NCBI GenBank assembly: GCA_907165275.2
Contig: OU015673.1
Location: 4,913,001-4,977,000, forward strand
Direction of reading: 5' to 3'
Origin: Zygaena filipendulae
Lineage: Eukaryota > Arthropoda > Insecta > Lepidoptera > Zygaenidae
DNA length: 64,000 nt
The position numbers were made by a program, and so were the translations under genes. The notes beneath the pieces are model-generated. The model searched no databases. It saw only the letters and a program-made list of their open reading frames with translations, and had not been told where the DNA came from. This document shows positions 62,545 to 64,000 of this stretch, piece by piece; within the stretch, counting starts at the first letter, position 1, and every line of letters begins with the position of its first letter.

Positions 62545-62860
62545 ATAATAATAATAACATTTATTTCAGGCCACAAGAACCCATAGGACCCATTAAAACC
62601 CCATATTACATTTGCCATTACATTTATATTACATAAAATTAAACTAAAATAAAATTACAATAAAATAAGTTACAACAAAAATAATTTCAAGAACAATATG
62701 ATTTAGCTAAGATCCTAAAGGCCGCATATTGAGTATTTACACGCCCCTATATACAGCCTTCAGGATCTCATTGTTGGTTGTCCGGATCCTTTGCATAAAT
62801 GACGCATGCCTTTTTCTCAAATTAAATTGTGAAACAAGTTTTTAATGCACTGTCAGACGA
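62545..62860 (-). mobile_element. LINE 3' end, minus strand
   Basis: On the minus strand the sequence runs through AAGGATCCGGACAACCAACA and AGATCCTGAAGGCTGTATAT and ends CCTGAAATAAATGTTATTAT with an (ATT)n tail. The layout is that of a 5'-truncated LINE 3' UTR. Clade not determined. Confidence 0.5.
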
Positions 62861-63093
62861 TTGACGACTGTTGACATAATTGAAATGGTACTTTACTATC
62901 GCTTAATGAAAAGTACTACACAATAATAATAATTAATTTTTCTATTTCTACCTACTAGCTAATTGAAAGTCAGACATTTTGACATGTTACATCAATAAAC
63001 ACATCAGCAAATAAAATTAAACTTATAAATTTTGTACCAGTATTAGAAAAAAGTTATTATATACCTAACTATAACATAAAAAAGCACTGGCCC

Positions 63094-63426
63094 AATAGGG
63101 ATGTGGACTACTTTTGAAAATCAAAATTCTAATTAGTTCGTCAGTTAGAAAACAAAAAAACAATAGACACGTATTTTTTGCTTTTTTAAATAAATTAAAA
63201 TATACAGAGATAAAGCGCATTAAAGTTTAGGGTGAGGGGCTCGTGACGTCACTAACCGCTAAAACCGCCATACAAACTGTCAGAATAGGTACATCACGCG
63301 AAATTTCAACTCAATATATCGCCGTTATTTTTTGATTACGTAAAAAAAGAAAAAATACGTGTCCAATATTTTTTAATAAAATCTACAAGACGGACTAAAA
63401 AATAAAAATTAGTCCACATGCCCATT
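63094..63426 (-). mobile_element. TGACGTCA-MITE, copy 12
   Basis: AATAGGGATGTGGACTACTT to GTCCACATGCCCATT. One palindrome intact (TCGTGACGTCACTAAC), the other mutated to GGTACATCACGCG. Otherwise very close to copies 3, 8 and 9. Confidence 0.9.
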
Positions 63427-63868
63427 AATTCTAAATCCTTGGAGCGATCGTGAATAAAATATACCTACTCATGCCCACGCATTTATATTAAAGTATTTAT
63501 AGTAAAATAATAATAAGGGCTGGGAATCGTGTTTTACTTAATTTGTTTGTATAGGATTGTAAGAAAACAAATTTTCTGAGTGGAAAATGTGTTCAAAGCG
63601 TCCATGCTCGGGTGAGGAGTCAGTGGCATGGAAAGTGTTTCCACTACGTGAGCTCGTTGAAGGTCCCCATGTACTATGAGTTCTCATTCATCACCGCATA
63701 TAAGTAGGTACTCCTAAAATTAGGAAATTCACATCCATTCATAAAGGATTTTGTATGCGCAACATTTTTGCATGATTGATTTTAATAACTGTATGTACTA
63801 AATTTGTTAAATTTTTTGCCTAGATTTTGGTGTTCGCGATCTCGAAAAAAAAATTGTATTCTATATTT
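63427..63868. other. Unassigned stretch
   Basis: No gene can be supported. A GC-richer patch lies at 63595-63680. Confidence 0.4.
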
Positions 63869-64000
63869 TTTCTATGCTAATAATATTATAAAGAGGAAAG
63901 ATTTGATTTTTTGTTTGTTTGTTTGTTTATTTTTTTGGTTGTTTGTTACGATTTTACTCAAAAACTACTGGACCGATTTCAAAAATTCTTGTACCATTAG
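63869..64000 (+). mobile_element. Helitron-like element, cut by the window end
   Basis: ATGCTAATAATATTATAAAG, AGGAAAGATTTGATTTTTTG, GTTTGTTTGTTTG and ACTGGACCGATTTCAAAAAT. Same subfamily as 26825 and 51665. The 3' half lies beyond base 64000. Confidence 0.75.

Overview
The window looks like nuclear DNA from a moth or butterfly (Lepidoptera). The reasons are AT-rich non-coding sequence, dozens of short Helitron-like repeats with the lepidopteran type of end (5' ACTAATATTATAAATGCG, 3' GC hairpin then CTAG), a tRNA-derived SINE with a familiar lepidopteran tail, and relics of jockey-like, mariner, pogo and MADF-carrying elements. No bacterial or viral operon is present. No host protein-coding gene can be recognised with confidence. 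The window is best read as a transposon-rich gene desert or a very large intron.

Layout. 0-10 kb: a TGACGTCA-bearing MITE next to a mariner relic, a Helitron split by a TA-flanked MITE, a head-to-tail Helitron cluster (5.8-6.7 kb), a CpG-rich inverted-repeat element carrying a truncated MADF gene (7.6-8.3 kb), and two abutting MITEs (9.2-9.7 kb). 10-15.2 kb: more Helitrons, a foldback element and a decayed jockey-like reverse transcriptase. 15.8-18.6 kb: two tandem 5'-truncated copies of a non-LTR retroelement with reverse transcriptase, CCHC cluster and a putative restriction-like endonuclease. The first has an open 1.7 kb frame. The second has an internal deletion and a MITE insertion. 20.6-21.5 kb: Helitrons around a MITE with long terminal inverted repeats (TIRs). 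24.1-25.5 kb: a Helentron-like element with a 4.6-unit minisatellite. 25.5-26.7 kb: a complete TA-flanked pogo-type element whose only gene has been shortened to a truncated HTH fused to a PHD finger. 27-45 kb: dispersed Helitrons, MITEs, LINE tails and one SINE. 46.3-47.3 kb: a nearly identical 496-bp tandem duplication. 50.6-51.2 kb: an internally deleted mariner-like element. 55.9-57.3 kb: a cluster of foldback MITEs, one with perfect 107-bp arms and one in a three-layer nest. 58-64 kb: more Helitrons and MITEs, and one weak candidate host exon near 59.7 kb.

The parts do not form a pathway. They record successive insertions, and several allow the empty site to be reconstructed. The points most worth following are the pogo-derived HTH/PHD mini-gene inside an element carrying seven exact copies of one 9-mer, the MITE family that spreads pairs of TGACGTCA palindromes, and the retroelement whose two copies both sit in the same short AT-rich minisatellite.
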